In this document: piece by piece, positions 7,831 to 15,500 of the stretch
Position numbering within the stretch: the first letter of the stretch is position 1
Layout: every line of letters starts with the position of its first letter
Origin: Spirochaeta sp.
Lineage (GTDB): Bacteria > Spirochaetota > Spirochaetia > DSM-27196 > SLAA01
Assembly (NCBI GenBank): GCA_020201015.1
Contig: JAIVHN010000210.1
Coordinates: 1-19,801 of the forward strand
Length of the DNA: 19,801 nt
Direction: 5' to 3'
Program-made: the position numbers and the translations under genes
The notes under the pieces: generated by a model
What the model was told of the DNA's origin: nothing
Seen by the model: only the letters and a program-made list of their open reading frames with translations
Database searches by the model: none

Positions 7831-9131
7831 TAGTCGCCTCCCCAGTTAGTGTGCACGCGTGCAGTAATTCCTAACTCACGTAACGTGCGAAAGAAGTACA
7901 TCTCCACAAGCGAATTATCAATCATGCGCCCAAAGGTAATAACAATCTCATCGCCATATCCAATTACAGCGCAGTTAACCTTGGTCATTGGGCTTGGCGG
8001 CGGCAGAAACTCGTAGCGTTCCACCTCGCCTGCAACTTCAGCGGGAAGGCTCACACGACCCAGGTTTGATATGCTGGCAGTATTCATTCCCTCGGCTACT
8101 CTCCGGTAAACAAACGCCACCAGCCGATCTTTAATTGCGCGCGGGACAACCCGCAGTACCGGATTACGCTCATTTCTTACATTACGCTTGAGGTGTGTGC
8201 GAAGATTCTTCTTGTTCAGCTCCAAGCGCAGCCTGTAAAAGACCAGGCGAAAAACTTCCTCGAACTCAAAATGGCCAAGTCGCAGATCAAGCTCAACCGA
8301 AACCACCGAGAAGAAGTTACGCATACTGCGAGATGGAAAAAAGGCCCGCAGATTAACCGGTACGAATACACGCACAGGGCGCTTGGGGTTACCCAGCCGT
8401 TCTGCGGCCAACTGCAAAGCATAGCAGTACACCGCAGTTAGAAAGTCGTTAATACTGCCGCCACGCTCCTTGGCCGCCGCTCGTACGGCGTCAGTCGGGA
8501 CCACACCGCTGCTTACTCGATACAACCCTACCGGTAGAAGAGGGTGCGGCAGGTGCCACGCGCCACCAACAGAGGTCGGTGCCGGTGCATGCGGCACGTA
8601 CTCACGCAGAAAGCTGTCTTCGGTCTCTTGTGAGTCTTGTTCAGATTCCGGATGAATAACATTCTCCCAGTCCGAAATGATACCATGCGTCTCTTCATAG
8701 TAAGCGCAGAGCAACGTGTTGAGAAAATGAAGCGCGCCAAATCCGTCGGTCAACGCATGCGAGAACTCAACAGCAATGCGGCGGTGATAGCACCGCACCC
8801 TGAGAAGAAAGCTTCCACGCCGCCGGAGGGTGTGACGCATACACGGATTTTGCGGGTCCGGCATAACGCGAAGCACCCCCGGGTTCTCCTCAAAGTAGTA
8901 CCAGAAAAAGCCGGGCCGCAGATGCACCTGGTAGTACGGGAACCGTTGCATGCAGCGCTCCAGCGCTTGCTGCAACGCCTGCACTCGCACCGGCCTATTC
9001 AGTACAACCGCAAGCCGGAACAACGTGGTGTAACGGTGCGAGAGAGCCGGAGCAAATGCCTTTGCCGCGTTATCAAGTCGATACCAGTTGCCGGACACCG
9101 ACGTGCCGGACACTGACGGTTGAGTTTTCAT
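7830..9131 (-). CDS. HxxxDG acyltransferase (alcohol acetyltransferase / condensation-fold family)
   Basis: 433 residues, the CoA-dependent acyltransferase fold shared with PapA-like and wax-ester-type enzymes. The active-site motif is H125-ALT-D129-G130 (EFSHALTDGFGAL), which in this superfamily supplies the general base histidine. The N-terminal 'YRLDNAAKAFAPALS' and the C-terminal 'SNLGRVSLP' and 'VNCAVIGYGDEIVITFGRM' blocks also fit. Acyl donor and acceptor cannot be read from the sequence. I chose ATG 9131 as start (AGGTAA just upstream); the open frame runs further to 9566 but that part lies antisense to tatA and has no family similarity. The next gene downstream is coupled by a one-base overlap. 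No signal peptide, so cytoplasmic or membrane-associated. Confidence 0.82.
   Translation of the reverse strand: MKTQPSVSGTSVSGNWYRLDNAAKAFAPALSHRYTTLFRLAVVLNRPVRVQALQQALERCMQRFPYYQVHLRPGFFWYYFEENPGVLRVMPDPQNPCMRHTLRRRGSFLLRVRCYHRRIAVEFSHALTDGFGALHFLNTLLCAYYEETHGIISDWENVIHPESEQDSQETEDSFLREYVPHAPAPTSVGGAWHLPHPLLPVGLYRVSSGVVPTDAVRAAAKERGGSINDFLTAVYCYALQLAAERLGNPKRPVRVFVPVNLRAFFPSRSMRNFFSVVSVELDLRLGHFEFEEVFRLVFYRLRLELNKKNLRTHLKRNVRNERNPVLRVVPRAIKDRLVAFVYRRVAEGMNTASISNLGRVSLPAEVAGEVERYEFLPPPSPMTKVNCAVIGYGDEIVITFGRMIDNSLVEMYFFRTLRELGITARVHTNWGGD
7837..7843 (-). promoter_or_regulatory. Ribosome binding site deciding the GTG start of the DUF6320-like gene
   Basis: GGGGAGG on the minus strand lies inside the last codons of the acyltransferase, six bases before GTG 7830. 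It fixes the start and supports coupling of the two genes. Confidence 0.7.
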
Positions 9132-9188
9132 GTTACCTGTACGGTATCTCATGCCCAGGGCACAGACAAGAGGAAACCGAGGCGTAGC

Positions 9189-9230
9189 GGGCGATAGAGG
9201 GCGGGCGATAAAGAGCAGGCAATAAAGAGG
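9189..9230. repeat. Three imperfect 14-bp tandem repeats in a divergent intergenic region
   Basis: Units at 9189-9202 (gggcgatagagggc), 9203-9216 (gggcgataaagagc) and 9217-9230 (aggcaataaagagg). They lie between the acyltransferase start (9131, minus) and tatA (9283, plus). They could be a repeated binding site or a chance slippage product; nothing else coding is visible in the 150-base gap. Confidence 0.65.
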
Positions 9231-9282
9231 CCGAGTTTTATGTCGGTACTCATTTGCGTTGTTGGAGATAATCAAGTAGTAT

Positions 9283-9579
9283 ATGCCTATGCTTGGAATG
9301 ATTAGTCGCATTGGTACCGCTGAGCTTGTTATTATATTTGCCGTAATACTCTTGATCGTTGGCCCTGCTAAACTACCGGGAATGGCGCGGTCAGCGGCCC
9401 AGTCTCTTGGTAAAGCTAAGAAAGTGAAAAAAGACTTCCACGACGAACTCGACTCACTTAATCCACTTACCGATATCAAGGCCGACATCGACTCAATCAA
9501 CCCGGCAAAGATCGTAAGGTCGCAGTTCGAAGACCCGCAGTCACCCAGCAAACAAGCATCCGACAAACATAACGAGTAG
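9283..9579 (+). CDS. tatA: TatA/TatE-like Sec-independent translocase protein
   Basis: 98 residues. Short N terminus, one hydrophobic helix (G11-T-A-E-L-V-I-I-F-A-V-I-L-L-I-V), the hinge 'VGPAKLPGMARSAAQSLG' where TatA has FGP-KLP, then an amphipathic helix and a charged, disordered tail. TatA oligomerises in the inner membrane to pass folded proteins carrying twin-arginine signals. No tatC is in the window, so a partner must lie elsewhere. The Phe of the FGP motif is Val here. Starts at 9283, 9289 and 9298 are all possible; GGAG lies 15 bases before the first, an unusually long distance. The stop is only five bases before the DUF1538 gene, so the two are probably cotranscribed. TatB is an alternative call. 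Confidence 0.82.
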   Translation: MPMLGMISRIGTAELVIIFAVILLIVGPAKLPGMARSAAQSLGKAKKVKKDFHDELDSLNPLTDIKADIDSINPAKIVRSQFEDPQSPSKQASDKHNE

Positions 9580-9584
9580 CAAAA

Positions 9585-11408
9585 ATGTCAGCTACCAACA
9601 GCCCAATGAAGATACCACATCGTGCTGCTTTTTCACTGGTGGTCGCGTATGTAGGACGGAAGCTATATGATCAGCTGCGCTCAGTCGCCTTTATCGTTGG
9701 GTATCTACTGGTTTTCCAGCTTTTCGTTCTCCGCATTCCTATTGCAAACGCCGCGGTGCTCGCCTTTGGGCTTGCAATCTCGGTATTTGGGCTGGCGCTC
9801 TTTTTAGAGGGACTCGTGCTCGGACTCATGCCTTTGGGCGAGTTCATTGGGCTCCGACTTCCGGAAAAGACTATACTTCCGGTAATACTCGCATTTGGTG
9901 TGGCGCTTGGTTTAGCGGCAACATTTGCCGAACCGGCAATTGGCGCGCTCCGCGCGGCCGGATCTGCAGTTGTACCGTGGGAGTCACCGCTCCTCTTTGC
10001 GTTGCTGCATCGGTACGCGGAACACTTGGTTGCAGCAATTGCAACCGGCGTTGGCGTTGCCGTCGGAATAGGAATGCTTCGTTTTGCCTATGGGCTGTCA
10101 ATCAAACCTTTTGTGTTTGCCTTCACCCTCATACTCATTGCCCTGACCGTCATTGCCGCTTTTGATTCCGCATTGCGAGAGATAATCGGCATAGCCTGGG
10201 ACTCCGGCGGCGTTACGACCGGGCCGGTCACCGTACCCTTGGTCCTGGCCCTTGGTATTGGTGTTGCGCGCTCCTACGGAAGCACCGAAAGTCCGACGTC
10301 CGGCTTTGGGGTTGTTATGCTGGCATCGGCAGCCCCTATAGTAGCAGTATTTGTGCTGTGCATGGTTCTGGCACCGACGGTACCCCGCTTTGAGTCCCGC
10401 GAGGCCTTTCTTTCGCCGGAGAGCCACGAACAAGCAACTCAGCTCTTTGCCTCTGAGACGCAGTTTGAAGAGTTCACCAAACGACTTAGTGATGATGCCC
10501 CGGATGCTGAACTGGGGATTGCAGCTACTCTGTCAGCGTATTTGTGGAGTTCGACGCGGGCGGTACTCTTACTGGCCGGAGGTTTTGTGTTAGTGCTGCT
10601 TATCTTCGTTCGCGAGCGCGTCCGTAGACAGGATGAAATTCTGCTTGGTGTATTTCTTACTGTACTCGGACTAACGCTGCTTGGGGGCGGAATTGAGCTT
10701 GGACTTGCACGCCTTGGTGACGATGTTGGCCGCCGACTTCCAGTAGCTTTCTCATCTATAGAGCTGCCGGAACAGCAAATCCGCATTCGGAACTTTGACG
10801 ACGAGCTGCTCCAACAGGCACTCACGCCGGACGGTCGCTCGGTACAGTTTTTTTACTTGGCTGAATCCGATGGATTCCGGCCTGTGCCGTTTGGACGGTG
10901 GGCCGCACTTGGACAGGTCTTGATCCTCGTATTCGCGTTTGGCATGGGCTACGGCGCCACTTTAGCCGAGCCAGCTCTACGCGCCTTAGGGCGCACCGTC
11001 GAGCAACTTACGGTCGGAACATTCCGCGCCGACACACTCATTCGCACCGTTTCAATAGGAGTCGGTATTGGACTTGGTATGGGAATGGCGCGGATTCTGT
11101 GGGATATACCACTTCCGATTCTTCTCATACCTCCGTATGTGCTCCTTTTGCCGCTAACCGCCGTCTCGGCGGAAGAGTTTGCCGCAATTGCATGGGACTC
11201 CGCCGGTGTAACCACAGGACCGGTAACGGTACCGCTGGTAGTAGCAATGGGAATTGGAGTCGGCGGCGCGGTTGGTGTGTCCGACGGTTTTGGCGTCCTG
11301 GCATTAGCCTCGGTGTACCCGATCCTTGCAGTCACTATCACCGGCATTATGCTGCGCAGGCACCAGAACCTGATCATGCACGACAGTGAAAGGCAAGGAA
11401 TTAGATAA
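9585..11408 (+). CDS. Double-DUF1538 membrane protein, fused UmpA/UmpB-like Na+(Li+,K+)/H+ antiporter candidate
   Basis: 607 residues with two copies of the DUF1538 membrane domain (about 35-265 and 325-595). Each copy has the same order of landmarks: 'ATFAEPAIGAL' at 112 versus 'ATLAEPALRAL' at 459, and 'WDSGGVTTGPVTVP' at 205-218 versus 'WDSAGVTTGPVTVP' at 537-550. A hydrophilic stretch (about 267-310) links them and a second one (about 378-435) interrupts the second copy. In Halomonas zincidurans two separate DUF1538 proteins, UmpA and UmpB, together act as a Na+(Li+,K+)/H+ antiporter; here both lie in one chain, so the same activity is inferred. The gene begins five bases after tatA and its TAA overlaps the next ATG by one base (TAATG). 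The ribosome site is weak, in keeping with coupling to tatA. Confidence 0.87.
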   Translation: MSATNSPMKIPHRAAFSLVVAYVGRKLYDQLRSVAFIVGYLLVFQLFVLRIPIANAAVLAFGLAISVFGLALFLEGLVLGLMPLGEFIGLRLPEKTILPVILAFGVALGLAATFAEPAIGALRAAGSAVVPWESPLLFALLHRYAEHLVAAIATGVGVAVGIGMLRFAYGLSIKPFVFAFTLILIALTVIAAFDSALREIIGIAWDSGGVTTGPVTVPLVLALGIGVARSYGSTESPTSGFGVVMLASAAPIVAVFVLCMVLAPTVPRFESREAFLSPESHEQATQLFASETQFEEFTKRLSDDAPDAELGIAATLSAYLWSSTRAVLLLAGGFVLVLLIFVRERVRRQDEILLGVFLTVLGLTLLGGGIELGLARLGDDVGRRLPVAFSSIELPEQQIRIRNFDDELLQQALTPDGRSVQFFYLAESDGFRPVPFGRWAALGQVLILVFAFGMGYGATLAEPALRALGRTVEQLTVGTFRADTLIRTVSIGVGIGLGMGMARILWDIPLPILLIPPYVLLLPLTAVSAEEFAAIAWDSAGVTTGPVTVPLVVAMGIGVGGAVGVSDGFGVLALASVYPILAVTITGIMLRRHQNLIMHDSERQGIR

Positions 11409-12703
11409 TGTCGATATCTCCTCAGGCGGAAGAGGTCCGCAGCAGTGCAGTAGCCCGCGTAACGGTACACATTAACCACCGGCTTAGTCATAAGCTCTAT
11501 GACAGCTTGAAAGAGCTGGCGGTGGGACGGTTTTTCGTGGAACCAAGCCGAATGGTGCTGCTGCAGGAGAAAAAACGCAGATCCCGGTTGTTTGCACGAA
11601 TCCTGTCGCTGGACGAGAATCCGGCCGAGCGCATTAGCTTTTGCCTTCCCATGGAAAGGGTTGCGCATGTCGCTACATCGCTTGTTGAGGAGTTTCGCTT
11701 TGACCTGGCAGGCCGGGGCTCGCTTTACCTTGAGCACGTCACAAGCTACTCCACGGGCAGTACTGCCACGGGCGGTACTGCCACACACGATGCGAATGAC
11801 ACAGTGGCAGGGCTAGGCAGATTTCGCACAGGCCTAACGGGAATAACATTCATTCTCTCGAACCCGGATGCCGGGAACCAAGTAGCCAAAACGGCGCTCG
11901 AGCTCGGCGTCTGCGTACCTTACATATCTCTTGGTGTGGGAACCGGCATTCGCGACGAACTGGGCCTACTCCGCATAACAATACCTGCAGACAAGGAGAT
12001 CGTAGAGTTAGTTGCTCCCGATCATGATGCCGAGGGCCTGCTTCGTTTGATAGTGGATGAGTGCCGGCTGAATCAGCCAGGACGAGGTTTTGCGTATATC
12101 TACCCTATTCATTCTGCAGCCCTCAGCCCACAGCTTAGAATTGGACGGCAGGAACATGCCGCAAGTATTGAGCAGATTATCGGAGCAATTGATGAGTTGC
12201 GCGGCGAAACGCGTTGGCGCACACGTTTTGCATCGACAGAGGAACAACGCGGACAGGCCAATAGCCTACACCGCGATGAACGAGAGGTTTCGGTCATCTG
12301 TAGCGAGGGTCACTCAGATGCCTATGTTGCTACAGCTTCCCGCATTGGGGTTCGCGGTGCCACGACCGCGAAAGTTCGCGCACTCGGCACAGATGCAGAT
12401 TCTGCATCTGGCGGTGTTGTGGCCCACGAACGTACTACCATGATTGTACCGGCGTCACTTGTTGACTCCTTGGTACATGGAATAGTGGAGGCTGGACTTT
12501 TTGAGGCTGAAAAATTGGTGCTGCGCATGGCAATTACAGACATGGTTCTTGCTGAATCATCTCTTTTTTACGTACGACGGTGTTGCATTCATTGCTTCCG
12601 TATAAGCGGCCTGACAGTCTACGTCGTCACGCGTAAAATGAATAAAACCCTCTTCCTCAAAAGGCATGATGAGCACCTCATTCCAAGATTGAACATTAGT
12701 TGA
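11408..12703 (+). CDS. Triple PII-like (GlnB-fold) protein coupled to the DUF1538 transporter
   Basis: Predicted cytoplasmic, 431 residues in the open frame. Three ferredoxin-like PII-type segments can be traced: about 15-115 (VARVTVHI...; ends 'AGRGSLYLEHV'), 138-235 (ITFILSNPDAGN...GTGIRDELGLLRITIPADKE; ends 'PGRGFAYIYPI') and 293-380 (VSVICSEGHSDAYVATASRIG ... 'TTMIVPASLVDSLVHGIVEAGL'). The second keeps the GxGxRD-LGLL turn typical of the PII-like proteins found beside DUF1538 genes. Role inferred: sense a nucleotide or metabolite and gate the transporter, as GlnK does for AmtB. AAGGAA sits seven bases before the ATG. The last ~46 residues (from 12566) are antisense to the neighbour and unlike the rest; dropping one T from a six-T run (12564-12569) would instead end the protein at a TAA near 12604. 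The true C terminus is therefore uncertain. Confidence 0.75.
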   Translation: MSISPQAEEVRSSAVARVTVHINHRLSHKLYDSLKELAVGRFFVEPSRMVLLQEKKRRSRLFARILSLDENPAERISFCLPMERVAHVATSLVEEFRFDLAGRGSLYLEHVTSYSTGSTATGGTATHDANDTVAGLGRFRTGLTGITFILSNPDAGNQVAKTALELGVCVPYISLGVGTGIRDELGLLRITIPADKEIVELVAPDHDAEGLLRLIVDECRLNQPGRGFAYIYPIHSAALSPQLRIGRQEHAASIEQIIGAIDELRGETRWRTRFASTEEQRGQANSLHRDEREVSVICSEGHSDAYVATASRIGVRGATTAKVRALGTDADSASGGVVAHERTTMIVPASLVDSLVHGIVEAGLFEAEKLVLRMAITDMVLAESSLFYVRRCCIHCFRISGLTVYVVTRKMNKTLFLKRHDEHLIPRLNIS

Positions 12704-13051
12704 TAGAAATGTCCAGAGTGTTGTGCGAACTTCCGGATCCTTGCGGTCATTTATGCATATCTCAAGGTAGCCGCCGGAGTAGAGCACAACCGAAATCCAG
12801 CGCTTGTTTACCACCAACTCGGCTACCGTGCTATATGGTCCCACGAAGTCGCGAAATTTTCGGATCCATTCCTCATGAAAGCCAGGTACGATGTAGACAG
12901 TGCCGTCTAATGACAGCCACGAAGCACCCGGGCGCAAGGAAAACCTTTCCTCTGCCTGAGGCAGTTCACCTGAAGATGTGTCTTCTCCGCCCACTCTGCG
13001 CCTCTCTACACGCTCATCACAACTCAGCATGGTGCACGTGCTGCGCACCAT
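12557..13051 (-). CDS. Uncharacterised protein, last gene of the betaine/SAM-cycle cluster
   Basis: 164 residues in the longest form; I do not recognise the family. The first ~40 residues are polar and low in conservation-like character, then a compact region begins at 'SLRPGASWLSLDGTVYIVPGFHEEWIRKF' (described in part), rich in Trp and aromatic residues with alternating strands, and ends at a run 'SYVKKR'. No signal peptide or membrane helix. Neither ATG 13051 nor ATG 13030 has a clear ribosome site, so the start may lie further in. It begins 45 bases after the methyltransferase stop in the same direction, so it may be cotranscribed. Its 3' end overlaps the convergent PII-like frame by up to 147 bases, most of which disappears if that gene ends early. 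Confidence 0.55.
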   Translation of the reverse strand: MVRSTCTMLSCDERVERRRVGGEDTSSGELPQAEERFSLRPGASWLSLDGTVYIVPGFHEEWIRKFRDFVGPYSTVAELVVNKRWISVVLYSGGYLEICINDRKDPEVRTTLWTFLSTNVQSWNEVLIMPFEEEGFIHFTRDDVDCQAAYTEAMNATPSYVKKR

Positions 13052-13095
13052 AGGATACGGAAGTTGTAACGCGCGAACGGTGAAGGGTCAAGCCG

Positions 13096-13935
13096 TTATG
13101 ATGCTTTGCGAAAACGGAAAATGCCCCAGGCGAGTCGCCCCTTTTTGCCACCTTCCACCCAGTGTCGCAGGCCAGTTTTCATTCGTTCAATATAGTCCCG
13201 GCCGACAACCTTGGACAGTTCCGCGTCACGAAGCAGCGTTTCATCGTGAACTCGTTGGTAGTGCGTGGCTAACTGCGGGGTGTTTTCGTCAAAGCCCAGC
13301 TCCTCAAACCCGAGTCGGCCCAGCGTCTCTCGGTAGAATGAAGGACAGGCAAGGTCGGATAGGTTGAGCCGCGCCAAGATTGGCCCAAGCTCCTGGGCAT
13401 CACAGTCGTCGGCGCGCATCGGGTCGGTGAACACCATTCGGCCACCGGGTTTGAGCACCCGCGCGGCCTCGTTCAGCACCTGCCCGCGGCGGCCGCTATG
13501 CAGCATCGCATCCTGCGACCAGATCAAGTCAAAGCTATTGTCCTCAAACGGGATATCCTCAAAGCTACCGTCGACGACCTCAATCTTGTTTTCCAGACCG
13601 GCCTTGCGATTTTGCTTGCGAGCGCGCTGGTTCTCAACCTCACTCAAGTTCAGCGCAACAACTTTGCAACCAAACCGGCTGGCCAAGTAGCGCGCCGCAC
13701 CGCCATACCCCGAGCCGATGTCCAGTACAGCGGAGTCGGCGCTCAGGTCGGTGTATTCCGCCATCTGCGCCACCGTGCGGCGGCTGGCGGCACCTATGTC
13801 CTCGTGGGGGTTTTCATAAAGCCCAATATGGATATCCTCACCACCCCAAATGGTGTAATAGAAGGTGTCGGCGTCGCTTGAGTTATAGTAGCTCTGTGCA
13901 GTTACCGTTGCTGTTTGTTCATACTTTCGTGCCAT
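13096..13935 (-). CDS. Sarcosine/dimethylglycine N-methyltransferase (glycine betaine synthesis)
   Basis: SAM-dependent class I methyltransferase, 279 residues, the same length as the halophile SDMT enzymes. The N-terminal 'AQSYYNSSDADTFYYTIWGGEDIHIGLY' segment (partly quoted) is characteristic of the sarcosine/dimethylglycine methyltransferases. The SAM site is 'VLDIGSGYGG' (70-79), with the acidic post-motif region 'VDGSFEDIPF' (121-130) and 'IWSQDAMLHSGRR' (138-150). It would convert sarcosine via dimethylglycine to glycine betaine, a compatible solute, producing one SAH per methyl. AAGGAG lies seven bases before ATG 13935. The gene starts 13 bases after the S-adenosylhomocysteinase stop, which matches a need to remove SAH. 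The usual partner, glycine/sarcosine methyltransferase, is not in the window. A related small-molecule methyltransferase is the alternative. Confidence 0.88.
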   Translation of the reverse strand: MARKYEQTATVTAQSYYNSSDADTFYYTIWGGEDIHIGLYENPHEDIGAASRRTVAQMAEYTDLSADSAVLDIGSGYGGAARYLASRFGCKVVALNLSEVENQRARKQNRKAGLENKIEVVDGSFEDIPFEDNSFDLIWSQDAMLHSGRRGQVLNEAARVLKPGGRMVFTDPMRADDCDAQELGPILARLNLSDLACPSFYRETLGRLGFEELGFDENTPQLATHYQRVHDETLLRDAELSKVVGRDYIERMKTGLRHWVEGGKKGRLAWGIFRFRKAS

Positions 13936-13948
13936 TTCTAACTCCTTG

Positions 13949-15409
13949 TTAGTAGCGATAATGGTCGGGTTTGTAGGGCCCTTTTACCGAGACACCAATG
14001 TACTCGGCCTGTTCCTTACTCAACGTGGTCAAGTTAGCTCCGATTTTAGATAGGTGGAGTCGTGCAACCTCCTCATCCAGTTCTTTGCTCAGCACGTACA
14101 CTCCGGGCTCTCGCTTCGTGCGGTGCAGGTCAATTTGGGCCAAGGTTTGGTTGGTGAAGCTGTTGGACATAACAAAGCTTGGATGACCGGTTGCACAACC
14201 AAGATTCACCAGTCGGCCCTCGGCCAAGAGATACACACTGTGTCCGTCGGGAAAGAGGTACTTGTCCACCTGAGGTTTGATGTTGATCTTTTTCACGCCG
14301 GGATACGCGTTCAGTTTCTCAACCTGAATCTCGTTGTCAAAGTGCCCAATGTTGCACACAATGGCCTGGTCTTTCATACCGGCCATGTGCTCGGCAGTGA
14401 TGATGTCTTTGTTCCCGGTCGTAGTCACGTAGATGTCGGCTTGCGGCAAGGCTTCTTCGACAGTACAGACGGTGTATCCAGCCATGCTTGCCTGCAGGGC
14501 ACAGATTGGGTCGATTTCCGAGATCATTACCCGAGCCTTGAGCGATGCAAGGGCCTCGGACGAACCTTTTCCCACGTCACCAAAACCGCATACCATGGCG
14601 GTCTTGCCTGCAATCATTACGTCTGTGGCACGCTTAATGCCGTCTACCAAGCTCTCGCGGCAGCCATATACATTGTCGAACTTGCTCTTGGTAACCGAAT
14701 CGTTGACGTTAATTGCTGGGAACAGCAGCTCGCCGCTCTCCTGCATTTGGTAAAGCCGATGCACGCCGGTAGTTGTCTCTTCGCTTACTCCACGAAGGTC
14801 CGACACTACGCGTTTCCAGAACCCCGCGTCGCTATGCTGAAGATCTCTCAGCAGATCGTTTACGATCTGCAGCTCACGGTTGTCGGTTGCTTCATCAAGC
14901 ATCGTAGGTTTTTTCTCCGCCTGATATCCGCGGTGAATGAGGAGGGTCGCATCACCGCCGTCGTCGACAATCTGCTGTGGTCCGTTCCCGTCGGGCCAAG
15001 TCAGAGCCTGCTTGGTGCACCACCAGTACTCCTCCAGAGTCTCGCCTTTCCAGGCAAAGACCGGAACGCCACGCGGGTCCTCGGGGCTACCACCTTTGGC
15101 GGGCGGACCTACTACACTAGCTGATGCAGCATGATCCTGGGTCGAGAAGATGTTGCAACTTGCCCACCGGACGTCGGCGCCAAGCTCAACCAGTGTTTCT
15201 ATAAGCACCGCGGTTTGAATAGTCATGTGCAGACTGCCCATAATCCTCAGGCCCGCCAAGGGCTGCTCGGCTGCGTACTTCTCTCGTGATGCCATCAGGC
15301 CGGGCATCTCTTGCTCGGCAATATCTATTTCCTTGCGCCCATACTCGGCAAGGCTCAAATCCTTGACCTTGTGGTCAAGCTTTAGGTCGGTTTTCATTAC
15401 CGTACTCAT
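13949..15409 (-). CDS. ahcY: S-adenosylhomocysteine hydrolase
   Basis: NAD-dependent cytoplasmic enzyme splitting S-adenosylhomocysteine into adenosine and homocysteine. 486 residues, the long bacterial form. Motifs: 'GSLHMTIQTAVLIETL' (58-73), 'SCNIFSTQDHAA' (84-95), 'INVNDSVTKSKFDN' (233-246) with the catalytic Lys/Asp, NAD-binding 'CGFGDVGKGSSEAL' (274-287), 'NIGHFDNEI', and the C-terminal 'KPDHYRY' that caps the neighbouring subunit's NAD site. All look intact. Start ATG 15409 has AGAGGAGA about seven bases upstream. It lies between adenosine kinase and the betaine methyltransferase, so it works to pull methylation forward by clearing the inhibitory product. The 91-base gap from adenosine kinase holds no clear terminator. 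Confidence 0.97.
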   Translation of the reverse strand: MSTVMKTDLKLDHKVKDLSLAEYGRKEIDIAEQEMPGLMASREKYAAEQPLAGLRIMGSLHMTIQTAVLIETLVELGADVRWASCNIFSTQDHAASASVVGPPAKGGSPEDPRGVPVFAWKGETLEEYWWCTKQALTWPDGNGPQQIVDDGGDATLLIHRGYQAEKKPTMLDEATDNRELQIVNDLLRDLQHSDAGFWKRVVSDLRGVSEETTTGVHRLYQMQESGELLFPAINVNDSVTKSKFDNVYGCRESLVDGIKRATDVMIAGKTAMVCGFGDVGKGSSEALASLKARVMISEIDPICALQASMAGYTVCTVEEALPQADIYVTTTGNKDIITAEHMAGMKDQAIVCNIGHFDNEIQVEKLNAYPGVKKINIKPQVDKYLFPDGHSVYLLAEGRLVNLGCATGHPSFVMSNSFTNQTLAQIDLHRTKREPGVYVLSKELDEEVARLHLSKIGANLTTLSKEQAEYIGVSVKGPYKPDHYRY

Positions 15410-15500
15410 ATAGTGTCTCCTCTATTGGTTGATGTCATTGATGTGGTCTTTTTAGATCTGAAAGAACTTGGCGGCAGGTGCCGGTCTAGACGTTGCTGCC

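Noticed and set aside
9132..9566. N-terminal extension of the acyltransferase frame
   Set aside because: It is antisense to the TatA-like gene and shows no domain; ATG 9131 begins the recognisable protein.
10949..11788. 279-residue minus-strand frame
   Set aside because: Antisense shadow of the DUF1538 and PII-like genes, with low-complexity Pro/Ser/Thr content.
14054..15124. 356-residue open frame on the plus strand
   Set aside because: It lies wholly antisense to S-adenosylhomocysteine hydrolase, whose motifs are all present on the other strand; no family resemblance.
15429..15444. Direct repeat TTGATGT-CA-TTGATGT between adenosine kinase and ahcY
   Set aside because: Two short copies only, within a likely operon; not enough to call a regulatory site.
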